Source: Chrysoperla carnea
Taxonomy: Eukaryota; Arthropoda; Insecta; Neuroptera; Chrysopidae
Assembly (NCBI RefSeq): GCF_905475395.1
Contig: NC_058341.1
Span: 65,479,501 to 65,543,500 of the forward strand
Direction: 5' to 3'
Length of the DNA stretch: 64,000 bases
Numbering within the stretch: the first letter of the stretch is position 1; the number at the start of each line of letters is the position of its first letter. This document shows, piece by piece, positions 1-31,647 of the stretch. Below the pieces are notes generated by a model. The model searched no databases and was not told the origin of the DNA. It was given only the letters and a program-made list of their open reading frames with translations. The translations under genes were made by a program, and so were the position numbers.

Positions 1-87
1 GGTAATAACAGACTCTATTTTTTATCATTGGTCACAAGGATGATATTAGTACAGGTGAATTATCATATTTTAAAAAAATTTACCCTG

Positions 88-187
88 CAGACCCAGCAGT
101 TAACACTCGATTGACCGATTGGCCTATGCTACTCGTTCACGAAATCAAACTCACTTTTTACGTCTTGAGCATGCTATTGACAAATGG
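88..187 (+). repeat. fragment of dispersed family B repeat
   Basis: A diverged piece of the roughly 550-bp repeat found again near 9.7-10.2, 25.7-26.3, 33.0-33.6, 33.7-34.25 and 46.6-47.1 kb. The shared stretch is the part reading 'gacc...ctcactttttacgtc.tgag'. Both ends of the element are missing here. Confidence 0.5.
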
Positions 188-454
188 AATTGGACTACCC
201 TGGTGGAATAGACTACCCTGGAGAGTATTTGAAGAAAAAATAAGTCTTAGAAAACTCTGAAAAAATCTAAGAAACTCCAAAAAAATCTTAGGAACTCTGA
301 ATAACTCTAAAGTAATTAATCTATCTTAAATCTACATCAGTCATGTATTTAATCGTGAGCCTGAAAAACGATCTATTCTTTTTAACAAAAAATATTTTTT
401 TCGAAAACGCCATTTAAATTGGGATGTACGTAACATAAAACAGAATTTTCATAC

Positions 455-700
455 CTGAATTTCGTCAGATTTCGTTGCTAGAGTACCATAGAACATAGCT
501 TCAAAAACAGCACTCCTAGCAGCTAAAATAAGTTTGTGTGCTGAAATCCGTTGTTGATTATCCCTTCCAATAATAAATTGAATATCCGAAAATTTTGGAT
601 TGTTTACCAGAAATTCAAAAGGTTTTATTTGATTTCGTTGATCTTGCGAAATTCTTTTTAGGACTGTGAATGTACTACATAAATTATTTGTTGTAGTCAT
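455..700 (-). CDS. BTB/POZ domain protein, first coding exon (partial)
   Basis: This is an 82-codon 5' exon starting at the ATG at 700-698 and ending in a consensus donor (AATTCAG|GTATG) at 455, phase 0. Residues about 30-82 match the start of a BTB domain: SDIQFIIG, then RISAHKLILAARSAVFEAMFYG, the signature of the BTBD1/2/3/6 group. These proteins are typically Cullin-3 adaptors or developmental regulators with BTB-BACK-PHR architecture. The rest of the BTB fold would lie further left, outside the window, so the exact family member cannot be named. The start codon sits in an A-rich context typical of insects. No bacterial or transposon features are seen, and I take it as a host gene transcribed in the same direction as adenosine kinase. 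Confidence 0.75.
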
Positions 701-1040
701 TTTATTTTAGTTTAAACTAAAATGATTCCTAACAAAATATAATATTTAAAGAAAATTAATATGTAAAGTCTATTGGAGTCAGTATACTGGTTTTCACTTT
801 AATGTATTTCGTGTTTATTAAATATTTGATGTTTTTCACAGCTGATTAACAAGAATGGACGTTCAACAATGAAAAGAGAATATATCTGTAAAACAGAAGC
901 GAAAGTCAATGTAAACTTTTATCGCATGGAATTTAATGCCATCTCTGTATGTACCCACAAAATAAATTAGTATAATCGACCAAATAGATCTCGTTTTTAT
1001 CTCATACAATAAGGTTCTTATCTTAAATAAAAGGTTAATG
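701..1040. other. intergenic, upstream of the BTB exon
   Basis: AT-rich sequence with no open gene or recognisable repeat. It should contain the 5' UTR or promoter of the BTB gene, but I see no diagnostic TATA/Inr arrangement. Confidence 0.4.
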
Positions 1041-1230
1041 TCATTATTATTCTACTTGCACCACATTAGAAAACTTATAGTATTTAATTAACTTTGAAAA
1101 CTAATTTATAAAATTCAATTATAATAGTTAAGTTGCATGTAATTTAAAAAATTTAATTTTTTAGATAATTTTTCAAAGTAAATTAAATATTTTAAGTTTT
1201 CTAATGTGGTGCAAATAGAATAAATATCAT
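1041..1230. mobile_element. short foldback (MITE-like) element
   Basis: Long terminal inverted repeats: the left arm, running through 'cttgcaccacattagaaaac', is answered by 'gttttctaatgtggtgcaaa' at the right, each about 60 bp. No coding capacity. Superfamily not determined. Confidence 0.6.
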
Positions 1231-1622
1231 TTTCATACAAGCTGATTGATCACTTTATTTTGTGATGAACCTGAAAATAATAAATTGAAACAAAGAGGCT
1301 TTCTTTTTAAATTATTTATTTCTGTATTATGGAAAATACTTCGCGGTCGAAGAAAATATCGTGGAAACCAACCAAGAATAATTAAAATTATGATTGAAGG
1401 TTGTTTCTAAGTGATTTCATGAACACCTACCTATGCCAAAATCTTGTTCGTAGCATCAATATTTTTAAGCGTTATAAACTTGGGACAAAACTTAAGCGTC
1501 AGTAAGTCACGCCCAAAAAAAAGAGACAAAACGTACGTCAGAGCATCGTTCTCTTTTTACCGAGTCTGGAATCCCACTTACACGATCGTCCGTTACTAGC
1601 GTGGTCTATTCTTATATGTCTA

Positions 1623-2103
1623 CTAGCTGTGAACTACCCGCTTTGCTGGGCAACATCCCCACTTGCACCCCTCCCTCCACATTTCCTTGCGTGGGATAAC
1701 AGTTTTGTAATGTACACGTCATGCTCTTTTATTTGATACCCCACTTAGGTATATTTGTAAATATTCGATAATTCCTTCCCACTTTCTCGCTACACCTTTC
1801 TACCCTCCGAAGGTTAAAAGTAGATAAAAACAATAGATCTTTGAAGCTGGTTGTATATCGTGTCAATATTTGAGCTTAATCGATGCACAACTTTTTTAGT
1901 TTTTGAAGCATATCCCTTTCAACCCCTATTTCAGCCCCTTACTCTACTATAATATGGATGTATTATACATAAAAACCTTCCTCTTGAATCACTCTATCTA
2001 TTAAAACAAACCGAATCAAAATCCGTTGCGTAGTTTCAAAGATTTAAGTATGCAAAGGGACATAGGGACAGAGAAAGCGACTTTGTTTTATACTATGTAT
2101 TGA
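1623..2103 (-). mobile_element. non-autonomous Helitron, copy 1
   Basis: Read on the minus strand, the 481-bp element begins with TC directly after an A and ends with CTAG directly before a T, the A|T insertion signature of Helitrons. The internal text ('ACAAAGTCGCTTTCTCTGTC...', 'AACTACGCAACGGATTTTGA') resembles a short rolling-circle family common in arthropod genomes, as I recall it. A GC-rich segment (CCCAGCAAAGCGGG) sits just before the terminus, where Helitrons carry a hairpin. The 3' half is shared with 29470-29650. Confidence 0.7.
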
Positions 2104-2700
2104 TGGTACGCACTTGTATTGATAGAAAATGTAGTACCGTTTGTAACATGATGTATAGGACCGTGTTCCGGCAAAGTTAAATCTAAACAAAATAACTATT
2201 AGCTATTAAGAATGACTGTTTTTTTTCTGACCAGTATACGTTTAATAAGCAACTCAGACAGGCTAGTTACGTTGCTTAGGTCTGATATTGCAATTAAAGG
2301 TTAAATTCTAGATCAATAAAACCATAAACTAAAGTTTATAATGTAACTCATGTAATGTAATACATTAAATTTTCCTTTTAGATATTTAGTTTAATTGTAC
2401 TATATACTACAGTAGCGGATCCACCCATATGGGCATGATGGGTATCGTCACCTAAATAGACTTATGATTTAATAAAATTAAAAAAAAAAAAAAAAACAAT
2501 GAATCGCTTTAAATAGTTAGTCTATTGTTCCTAATTTTATACTAAACCCCCATCTGATAATTTTTAGGGGAAACAATTCTAGCGAAATCGGTAGAAGAGT
2601 ACCATGAACCAAATGTTGGTGTCAAGTACTTGAGTATCGATATTTAGGCAGTGACAAAATCGATTCAGATGTACCGACGATTCATTAATGATAGTGAATT
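2104..2700. other. non-coding AT-rich stretch
   Basis: No gene seen. It contains an A-run near 2478-2497 and scattered repeat-like text only. Confidence 0.3.
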
Positions 2701-2769
2701 AATTATTATAAATGAACATCGACTCTGGATGGTCAAATAGAAAACAGAATGTGAAAATAATTACGCCAT

Positions 2770-3034
2770 ACCGGAGTTAGTAGCTCATATGATTGAAGCA
2801 TGCGACCAAGATTTGTACCGTAACTTTTTCGACCAGCGTAGCTACCGCAGAGTGATCGTTTTCTATACTTCTTCGGGGGTAAAATCTTGGTTGCGTGACT
2901 CAATGGGACAGGAAAGATTATTCGGGCTTGCTTTTCTAAACATCTGGAAATCGATGATATCGTCAATGCTTTCGCGAAAAAAACGAAGGCTTGAATTTGT
3001 TATTCAAGTAAAGAACCTATATAAAATTATTTAA
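2770..3034 (+). pseudogene. hAT transposase C-terminal remnant
   Basis: The conceptual translation contains LRDSMGQERLFGLAFLNI followed by KKRRLEFVI. This is the pattern of the hAT dimerisation (C-terminal) domain, where 'LRSTMGQERLNGLALLNIHR' and 'KKRRL' tails are usual. The segment before it (ELVAHMIEACDQDLYRNFFDQ) is not joined correctly, so an internal deletion is likely. There is no start and no catalytic part. It is unrelated in sequence detail to the hAT fragment at 5 kb, so it represents another hAT family. Confidence 0.55.
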
Positions 3035-3176
3035 TGCAAAATGTATACTGGTTTTGAACTTAATTTGAAGTTGTAAAAATTTTATCAAAATTGGTTCAGT
3101 AGTTGAGAGGTGACATTGTGATGTGTAAACAAACGCACATTTACTTTTGTAATTTTTGTGAGCGAACAACCGACAT

Positions 3177-3370
3177 TTTACGGGTTTATTAATTTACAAA
3201 TACACTTTACAAAATCTTGGTCGGGGCCTCATATATTTGTAAAAAACTCCTTGGAATGCACTATATCGATCGTGAGCGAGTTCATATTCCGATTCGTATT
3301 TGGCCGATTTTCGGGTGCTGTGTCGTGGCCATAACCCATTTAAAGGAATGGATCCGCGCTTGATATACTA
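3177..3370 (+). repeat. dispersed repeat, inverted relative to 26300-26490
   Basis: The text running from the 'ttaatttacaaataca' region to 'cgtgtcgtggcc' is matched in reverse complement near 26300-26490 (for example 'cgattcgtatttggccgatttt' against 'aaaaatcgaccaaatacgaatcg'). No coding capacity. Confidence 0.5.
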
Positions 3371-3691
3371 TCTGTTTGCTTCAATATTCAAAGGTTTACA
3401 TCAATTTGAAAATAAAATAAAATACTATATGCAAAAGAAAATTTTAATAAACAACATTATTAAACAGTTAAATCATACAAAATTGTATAATGAATGTACA
3501 AAATAAATTTTAATGTCGATGTCGATGTAGCAAGCGCTTGATAAAGAAGCCAGCTTCTTTACTATTTACGTATTGTTGAATGCATCTCTTGTTTTACTTT
3601 AATATGTACAATTTATTTATTACTGATAGATAACAATTAAATAATAACAACGTTACGTCATAACATCGAACATGAACAGGTAATGTTCATG

Positions 3692-23534
<19,843 letters not shown>

Positions 23535-23929
23535 TTCCGATTCATGAAATAATTCGCAAAATACATTATAATTTAATTGACAAACATTTAAAAAGACATG
23601 TCAATCAAATTAGACCAATAAAAACTAGCAAAAACAATAAATTATGTGGATAATTTTGAAACAAGATTTTTTTCTGTTGTAGAGAAATAGAAAAGGATAC
23701 AAATTAAGCCCCCCCCCCCTTTTTTTAGATTTGCCAATCCAGACCGATCAAAGTGATACCAAATAGATGAAAACCTTTTTTTTTTGTAATTTTCCAAAAT
23801 TTTTGTTTATATTTAAATATAGTGGAGAGCTGTAAGATTTATACCTCGGAATCCGAGAACAGTCGATGAATCTTTATAAAAACTGTGCGAATGTATGGTT
23901 TAAAGCTTACTTAAAGAAGTTAAAAACAA

Positions 23930-25000
23930 AAATTTATGCGATCATGCGCAGATAATGGGAGCCACCCCTTCTTGAAGGTGGAAAAATTTATGCTGAAAAT
24001 GACAACGGGAATCGATATAGGAATGATTTCTGAGCAAAAAGAGTCATCGAAACATATTTCGAAAAGTCAATACTTTCCGAGTTATTGGCGATTGAAATTC
24101 GGAGTATTGAACGAAAAATTTGATTTTTTGAAAAAAGTATATCATACACTTTTTAACGTACTATGAAAAACCTTGAAAAAGAAAAAAGTTTCAAGTCATT
24201 TGCTGAAAACTGAGTTAAAATATTTTGTTTTCCAATCTTTTTTTTTGTAATTTCATTTTTTTTCGAGTAATTTAACGATAAAGCCATTTTTTTGTTTTTT
24301 TCGAAAACTTTGTTTACATTTAAATTGCAATATTTAAAAAAATATTTATCCGAAAGTGCTAGATTTTCTTGAGCCTGCTGTCAGTACCTAAATAAAGTTA
24401 ATTGGAAAGCAGCAAGCATTAATTTTAGTTCCCGTGGAAATTTCATTAGTTTTTGAACTGAATAAAAAATAAAAACAAAGGTCCGATAAACTTTGTTTTC
24501 ATCATAGCTCCGTCAATTTTGATGCAAATAATTTGAAACTTTGTTCATTTTCAAGCTTTTGTACAGTATTTTAAAAAATGGATGATTCACTTTTTTCAAA
24601 AAATCAAATTTTTCTATTATTTGACGTTAAATACTCCGAATTTCCATCGCCAATAACTCGGAAAGTATTGATGTTTTATTCTTGTGCTGAATAAAACATA
24701 AAAAAATGGTACGAGAAACTTTCTTTTCGTTATAACTCTTAATTTTCTTACAAATGACTTGAAACTTTTTTCATTTTCACGATTTTTATGGTACTTTAAA
24801 AGTTTAAAAATTACTTTTTTCAATAAAAAGTAAAATTTTTGAGTTATTACGTTAAATACTCCGAATTTAAATCGTCAATAACTCGGAAAGAATTGACTTT
24901 TCGAAATATACTTTAATGATATTTTTAGCTTAGATTTCATCACTCTATCGATTCCCGTTGCAATTTCAATATATATTTTTTTACCCCCTAGAAGGGGTGG
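23930..25000. repeat. degenerate foldback repeats
   Basis: 'actttccgagttattggcga' near 24070 is repeated inverted at about 24645 and again at about 24870, along with 'aaattcggagtatt' and its complement. Outer pieces 'ccaccccttcttgaagg' and 'ctagaaggggtggtt' are also complementary. No ORF. Confidence 0.5.
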
Positions 25001-25369
25001 TTACAATTTTCGGCGCTTGTATGCCGAAACTATTTAGTTTATGAAAAAAATGGTCTGGACATAAATTGTAGGAAATTTTTTCTAGTTTAATTTTGTATAC
25101 ATATTTTCCTCGTAAAACAATTCGGAAAAGAGATATCGTCAATAAACTGCTTTTGACACCATTTTTATAATAAGGCGCGAGCGGCAAGGATACGAGGTAG
25201 CAAAGTGGAAATTCGAAAAGAGCACATCAAAATCTATAAAATCACACATTTTCAAAACTTCCGGAAAACTTTCCAGGTAACCCATTTTTTATAACCAAAT
25301 GATTAGAATATAATGTTATGTTCTGAACTAATTTGCGCTCTTACGGTTAAACAGTGATGTTTGGATTTC

Positions 25370-25470
25370 TATCAGACCAAAGTGGCACTGCGAAAGAGAT
25401 ATATATGTATGTGCACTCATATTCACACTCTCTTTTGCTCAGTGCCACTTGATCTGATAAATATACGTAA
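25370..25470. repeat. hairpin (possible MITE core)
   Basis: 'ttctatcagaccaaagtggcactg' pairs with 'cagtgccacttgatctgataaa' about 45 nt away. It is inserted in a family B fragment (25325-25620). Confidence 0.6.
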
Positions 25471-25737
25471 AAATATTTCAAACGAAAGTTGTTTATTTTT
25501 TTGATAATGAACATTTTTTACATTTAAACTTTTTTTCTATCTCTAATGGTTTACAAGATGAGTCCTTTTTATATGATTGAATAAGCATAATAAACCCTTC
25601 AAAATTGACATTAAGCGATGGAGAGATAGTCTTGTAAGCTACACAGGAGGAATGTGGAAAAGACTCACCATTGATCATAAAAAGTGGAGGGATTTGGGGG
25701 AGGCCTTTCTCTGATATGGACTCATTAATTAATTATT

Positions 25738-26270
25738 ATTATACCATGTATATATGAAATATACACAGTATATTAAGTTTAGTCCCAAGTTTGTAACGCT
25801 TAAAAATAATGATGCTAGGAAAAAAATTTTGTCATAGGTGTTCATAAAATCACCTAATTAGTCCATTTCCGGGTGTCCGTCCGTCTGTGGACACGATAAC
25901 TCAAAAACGAAAAAAGATATCGAGCTGAAATTTTTACAGCATACTCAGGACGTAAAAAGTGAGGTCAAGTTCGTAAATGAGCATCATAGGTAAATTGGGT
26001 CTTGGGTCCGTAGGACCCATCTTGTAAACCGTTAGAGATAGAACAAAAGTTTAAATGTAAAAAATGTTCCTTATCAAAAATTAAACAACTTTTGTTTGAA
26101 ACATTTTTTCGTAAACATCACTGTTTACCCGTGTGTTTATACTTGATTAACAGTTATGCATGTGTCACATGTTTGTATGTGTAATGTGATAAAGAAATCA
26201 ACACTGACTATGCATGGTATTTCAACAATTAACTCAGTCAATTGTTTGTTTTCACTTGTTATTATTCTAT
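25738..26270 (-). repeat. family B dispersed repeat (copy in minus orientation)
   Basis: Begins with the 'taccatgtatatatgaaata' end and finishes at 'actcagtcaattgtttg'. Contains 'gtccgtccgtctgtggacac'. Same family as 9665-10195. Confidence 0.7.
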
Positions 26271-26584
26271 CTTTAATAATAATAAAAAGGATCGGTAAGA
26301 CCAAGCGCGGATCCAGCCCTCAAAAAAGGTGATGAACACGACACAACACCCAAAAATCGACCAAATACGAATCGGAGTATGAACTCGCTCATGATCAATA
26401 TAGTTCATTCTTACAAAGGAGATGTTTACAAAATATATGACGCCCTGGCCAAGATTTTGTACAGTGTATTTGTAAATTAATAAACCTGTAAACTGTTAGT
26501 CTGAAAATATGAGGGAGGGGTTTCCCGATTATTCAAATAAATAAATGACTTCAAAAGTAGGCTTATTTAACATTGGTTTTATGA

Positions 26585-26946
26585 AACAAAAAAAAAAACC
26601 CGTTGAGTCTGACTAAGGATGTATGAGCACAGTAGTGGGGATATAAATTTAAAAAATATATATTTTCAATTTTGATGGTGAATTATGTTAAAACTTGAAA
26701 ATATAAGACGAAAAGTAAAAATACAATTTTTCGACACCTGGAGTAATTTTCAAAATATCAAAAATTGAAAAATTTAATTATTTAGCTTTCGATATTTCGA
26801 AAACCAAGGCAGATATCAAAAAATTTTATTCTTATTTTTCGTCTAAATTCATGAAGTTATAACAAAATTAATCACCAAAGTTGAAAATAAGGTAAACATA
26901 ATTTCAACCCTAAAGCTAAAATTGCCTGATGTTCGTACTACCTTAA
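26585..26946 (+). mobile_element. family A repeat, TTAA-associated (copy 2)
   Basis: Close copy of 11590-11973, ending GTACTACC-TTAA at 26936-26947. Lies just after a family B copy and a short repeat, a neighbourhood partly mirrored near 47.9-48.4 kb. Confidence 0.6.
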
Positions 26947-26959
26947 TTATTTCTTTTAA

Positions 26960-27305
26960 AATAATCATTGCATAATTATTGAAATGGAAATGATGATTAT
27001 AGCTCTGGCCGCCGCGTCAGGGTTCGATCGAAGAACGATAAGAATTTATTACAAATGTTATCTAATTTGCCACAGGCTAATTTTTAACTTATCATTTACA
27101 TTTTTTTCTTTACGAAAATGGCAGCTATTGGGAGCCGTCGAAAAAGTATGACTTTCGTAATAGACTCTTCGAAAATGATAGGTTTTAAAAATTAACCTGT
27201 ATAAAAAAAAAAAAAATCATGTAACAAATTATTTAAATCGTTCTTCGATTAGGCCCGACGATCAGGGCTATGAACGTTATTTTTCTTTCGATAATTACGT
27301 AACTT
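26960..27305. mobile_element. foldback element
   Basis: Left 'ggttcgatcgaagaacgat' is answered by 'atcgttcttcgattaggcc'; inner 'ggctaatttttaac' by 'gttttaaaaattaacc'. About 340 bp, non-coding. Confidence 0.55.
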
Positions 27306-28750
27306 AACTTGGACTAACGGATTACCACACTGTAACAAATAGTTTATAATTTGATATCAATCTCTAAATCTATGGGTTAATTTCTGTAAAAGCAAGTGAT
27401 AGTTGTAAGGAATAATTTTTCTTCCCTTATAACCAATTTTTGTAAATTTTACTTTCCTCACTACAAAAGCGTAGATTTTTACTAGCAAAGGCGCCAATGG
27501 CAGACAACAAACTATCTTTATGTAGTTTTAACTTTTACAAGTTTGTGTAAAAACAACATATTTTGTGCCCCTCAGCTCCTGGGCTAACTTACTATCATCG
27601 AAACTTTTTTAATGTTTATGATAGTACCCATATAGAATTAACAAAAGGTACTATTTTAATATTAGAAAGATTAAAAACTTAGAATTACATTCAACAAAAT
27701 TTGTTTCTCATTAACTTATTTAAAAGATTTCGAACTGTGATTTTTTTTCCTCATTTTTTCAATTTAAGGTTAAAAACACCTTTAAATAATGGGAAAAAAC
27801 TTGGAAAAATTTTAAATAATTAAAACATTTTTATAAAATAATTGATTTAAAAATATTTTAAATATTTTGATATATCCGAAATAAGTAAATTTATGAACAA
27901 AGTGTTGTGTATAACCTACTTCAAAAATATTAAATAAAACTTACTTTAATTCCACCATAATATAAACAAACGAAAAATTGATTTTTTAAAAAAAGAAAAC
28001 ACTTTTGCCAATAAAGAACATTTAAATTTATAAACTTTTTAATTCAATTAATATAGCGACTGTTGGGATTTCTGTATGTAACTCAAATTAAATATGTATT
28101 CAACCAATAATGCGACAACATGGTCTGTGAACATGAAAATTTTAACATGCCTATATAAATATTTTTTTTTGTATTTCGTTAAGAATATATTTATGTAACA
28201 AGGCAGGGACATCTATTGCATAAAATTGGAGTAATTAAATTATCAACATTTCGATTTTATCAGCTGAGAAAACATATTTTTTGAAAGTGAGCCACCTAAT
28301 GGAAATTCATGTACCAAGAAATCCAAGGAGAATCCGAACAGAGTGGCTGCTGTGACTATGCGAGTCATTCTCATTTTGTTATCTTTTTAAGCGCCAACAG
28401 GAATATGTTAAGCACTGATAGAACTTTTCTTTTAAAAAAAGTGATTACCTTTTATATTGGACAGTTTGTTAAAAAACTAATGTGATAAAATGAATAACAA
28501 ATATGTTGTATCTTTGTCCAACTTATTACTGTCTGCCTGAAACAATAACGAATCGTAATTGAAATAAAAAGGTATAGAGGGCTTTTCATTTTTATTACGA
28601 TTCACATTTGTTTCAGACTAAATGATTTATAGCCAATGTGCTAAATGTATAAAATGAATACCAAATATCTTCTATCTTAGTCTAACTTATTGCTGTCAGT
28701 TCGAAAAATTTAACTCTGCACTTGCGCTTATGGCATGATGAAAAGGTGTA
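27306..28750. other. long non-coding AT-rich stretch
   Basis: No gene recognised. A weak inverted pair around 'gtttcag' and 'ctgaaac' lies at about 28540 and 28610. Confidence 0.3.
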
Positions 28751-28759
28751 CACAAGAAC

Positions 28760-30400
28760 ATATATTTAAAAAGGCAAAATTCATCATTGAGCATGATTAA
28801 TTTTCGCATGGAAAATTTTTGCATGATTCCGTTTAAAACATGCTCCTGAACGTAAAAGTGCCGGTTGCCGGTAAACTAATCTTTTAAAAAAAATAAGTAA
28901 TGTTGACCGAATCGCTTTAAAAAACGTTTCTTCATATAATTGGGGTGAAAATTTACAAAAAAATTTCTTAGATATTATTCTCTAAACTCTCCAGTTTTCG
29001 AAAAACAAATTCGTAAAATTTTAAAAAAACGCGATTATTACATATTAGTCAACATCCCACAAAAATTTTTGTCCCAGTTATATTTAAAGTGCTTGATTGT
29101 TAATTGTTAAGAGAGCGCGGGACCGTCCAAAAATAACGATTTTATGTTCTATACATGCTAGAAAGATAGGATTTTATTATATTTTAGATAGGTATATCTA
29201 TAAATATATAGGAGACTTTCTATAGATCTATATAGATAGATAGTCACTCATCACGATATCTCTGGAACTATAAGACCTACAGACTTGACATTTGGCAGGA
29301 ATATTCCTTTTGCCAAGTAGAGGTCAGCTAAGAACGGATTTTACGAAATTCAACCCACAAGGGGGGTTGCGGGGGTGTTCATGAATAAAAAATTCATATT
29401 TTTCAATTATGGCTTTTAATAGTTCAAAACTTGGTCAGAATGTTTTAAATTACATTTAGAAATTTTTTTAACCTTCGGAGGGTAGAAAGGTGTAGCGAGA
29501 AAGTGGGAAGGAAATATCGAATATTTACAAATATACCTAAGTGGGGTATCAAATAAAAGAGCATGACGTGTACATTACAAAAACGTTATCCAACGCGAGG
29601 AAATGTGGAGGGAGGGGTACAAGTGGGGATGTTGCCCAGCAAAGCGGGTATATTTTACGCCACGCAAAGCGGGCGGGTAACAGCTAGTTTATTTATATAT
29701 TAAAAATCTGGTTTTTCATACACTTTTTGAGGGACAAAAATCGTAATAATCGCGTTTTTTTAAATTTTACGATTTTTTTATTCGAACACTGGAGAGTTTA
29801 GAGAAAAATATCTAAGAAAATTTTTTCTTAATTTTGACACTACTGCATTATATGATGAAACTTTTTCCGAAATTTCATTTTCCACATCTCAACCCCGCGG
29901 AAAATCGGAAAAACGGTTTTTCCATCTATCCCGGTGTTGGGTTGTGGAAAATGTTAATTTTCGAACTTTTTTGTTAATTTGACTTTATTTCGAATCGATT
30001 AGTGAAAATCAAATCTTTCTAGCATATATAGAACAAAAAATCTTTATTGTTTGGTGGTTTTACGCGCGCTCTCTTAACGATACAAAAAAAAATTAAATTA
30101 TATATTAAAAATCTGGTTTTTTCATACACTTTTTGGGGGTCGAAAATCGTAATAAACGCTTTTTTTTAAATTTTACGAATTTTTTATTCAAAACTGGAGT
30201 TTTTGTTACTTTTGACCCCAATTATATGATGAAACTTTTTCCGAAGCGATTCGGTCAATATTATTTATTTGTTAAAAAAGATTAGTTTAAACAATTTCCT
30301 ACAATGTTATACCTTTCGGCAAACTGCACTTTTACGTTCTGGAGCATGTTTTATACGGGATCATGCAAAAATTTTCCATGCGAAAATTAATCATGTTCAA
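28760..30400. mobile_element. large foldback element carrying a Helitron
   Basis: Outer arms: 'acatgctcctgaacgtaaaa' near 28850 against 'ttttacgttctggagcatgt' near 30330. Inner arms share 'aaaaaaacgcgattattac' and 'ctctaaactctccagt'. Part of the right arm is duplicated in tandem (29690-29800 and 30095-30200). The Helitron at 29227-29687 sits near the centre. Confidence 0.6.
29227..29687 (+). mobile_element. non-autonomous Helitron, copy 2
   Basis: Begins TCTATATAGATAGATAGTCA after an A and ends GGGTAACAGCTAG before a T. The 3' half (from 'ccttcggagggtagaaagg') is nearly identical to the minus-strand element at 1623-2103, while the 5' part ('tatctctggaactataagac') differs, so the two share a 3' end with different 5' ends. 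Confidence 0.65.
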
Positions 30401-30429
30401 TGGTCCTTTTGGGTTGGTACTTTACTCTA

Positions 30430-30570
30430 AAAATGGTCTAAAAATGTACCGCTTAGGAAAAAACACGCTAGGCAAATAATTTGAACGAAAAATATCATAA
30501 ATTAATATAAATTTAAATAATAAACTTATCAGACAAATATGTAAGTTTTTACAGATGCTCTTCTAATACG
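30430..30570. repeat. dispersed repeat shared with 15260-15405
   Basis: Same direction and sequence block as at 15.3 kb, with small indels. Confidence 0.55.
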
Positions 30571-31645
30571 ATAAAATATATATTTTTTAAGTTAATTTAC
30601 CAACAAATCAGAGATAAATTAACCATTAAGTTTTTATGCCATCTAGCATATCTACAACGTATTACCGGAGCTAATAAGCATAAAAAGCGGGATATATAAA
30701 TTATAAATGTTAAATGAAATGTATTCCTTTTTTTTAGTTTTCTGAATCAAAATTGAATTGAATAAATGATTTCAATAATGATTCAGTTTGCATTTGTGAC
30801 ATATTTAATGCCACCCACAATAACAACATTTTCCATGTATTATATTCTTTTTATCTAACACTTTCGTGAAATGATTCCAAAATGAAGATTTAGATTTTAG
30901 AGGCTTTGCTATATTTAAATTTTTAATTTCTCACATGTTTATTGTCTTCAACTTAAAAGATTTTAGAAAGAATGCGTATACGCCATTTGCATTTTGTGTT
31001 TAACGTTTGAAAAAAAAAATTAATCAGCCTGCAAACTGCATTATCGATTGAATAAAAATGCATAGACTGAATGCATAGAGTACATACATAGACTGGACAT
31101 CGCCTATCTTCCCGTACAGTGAAAGGTGTGCCAGAGTCTAAGGTAATTGCTTGGGTTAGCTAGGGACATTTATCAAAAAAATACATTTATCAAAAGAATA
31201 CAGGGACATTTATCAAAAATATATACATTGAATATAGGGACATTTATCAAAAAACATACATTGAATGCCAAATTATCATATCACAAAATGTTTTGCTTAA
31301 AACATCATGATTTCATTGAAGTTTTTCGCTTTTTGATTTAAAAAAATATCTAGCACGAATCATTTTACATTTTTTCTTACGAATGTACAATGAGAAGTAT
31401 GGCAACAAGATTTTGTTTTGACATTTCTACACCACTATATTGATGGATTTGACCTAAGCAATTACCTCAGATGTTGATATTCTTCAAATATTTGACGCTC
31501 AGTCTATGTAACTTAATGGTCTAAGGTGTATAGATATGATTCATAGAGATTTGATTTTATCACAACAAAATATTATATGTAATGTTTGTCAGAGAATATA
31601 TCGGTTTACTGATATAGTCTCTGTGTTTGGGAAGGTAAAAAAAAA
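30571..31645. other. non-coding region upstream of the THAP gene
   Basis: No gene seen. It includes a short tandem array at about 31164-31270 where 'agggacatttatcaaaaa' is repeated about four times. Confidence 0.4.
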
Positions 31646-31647
31646 AA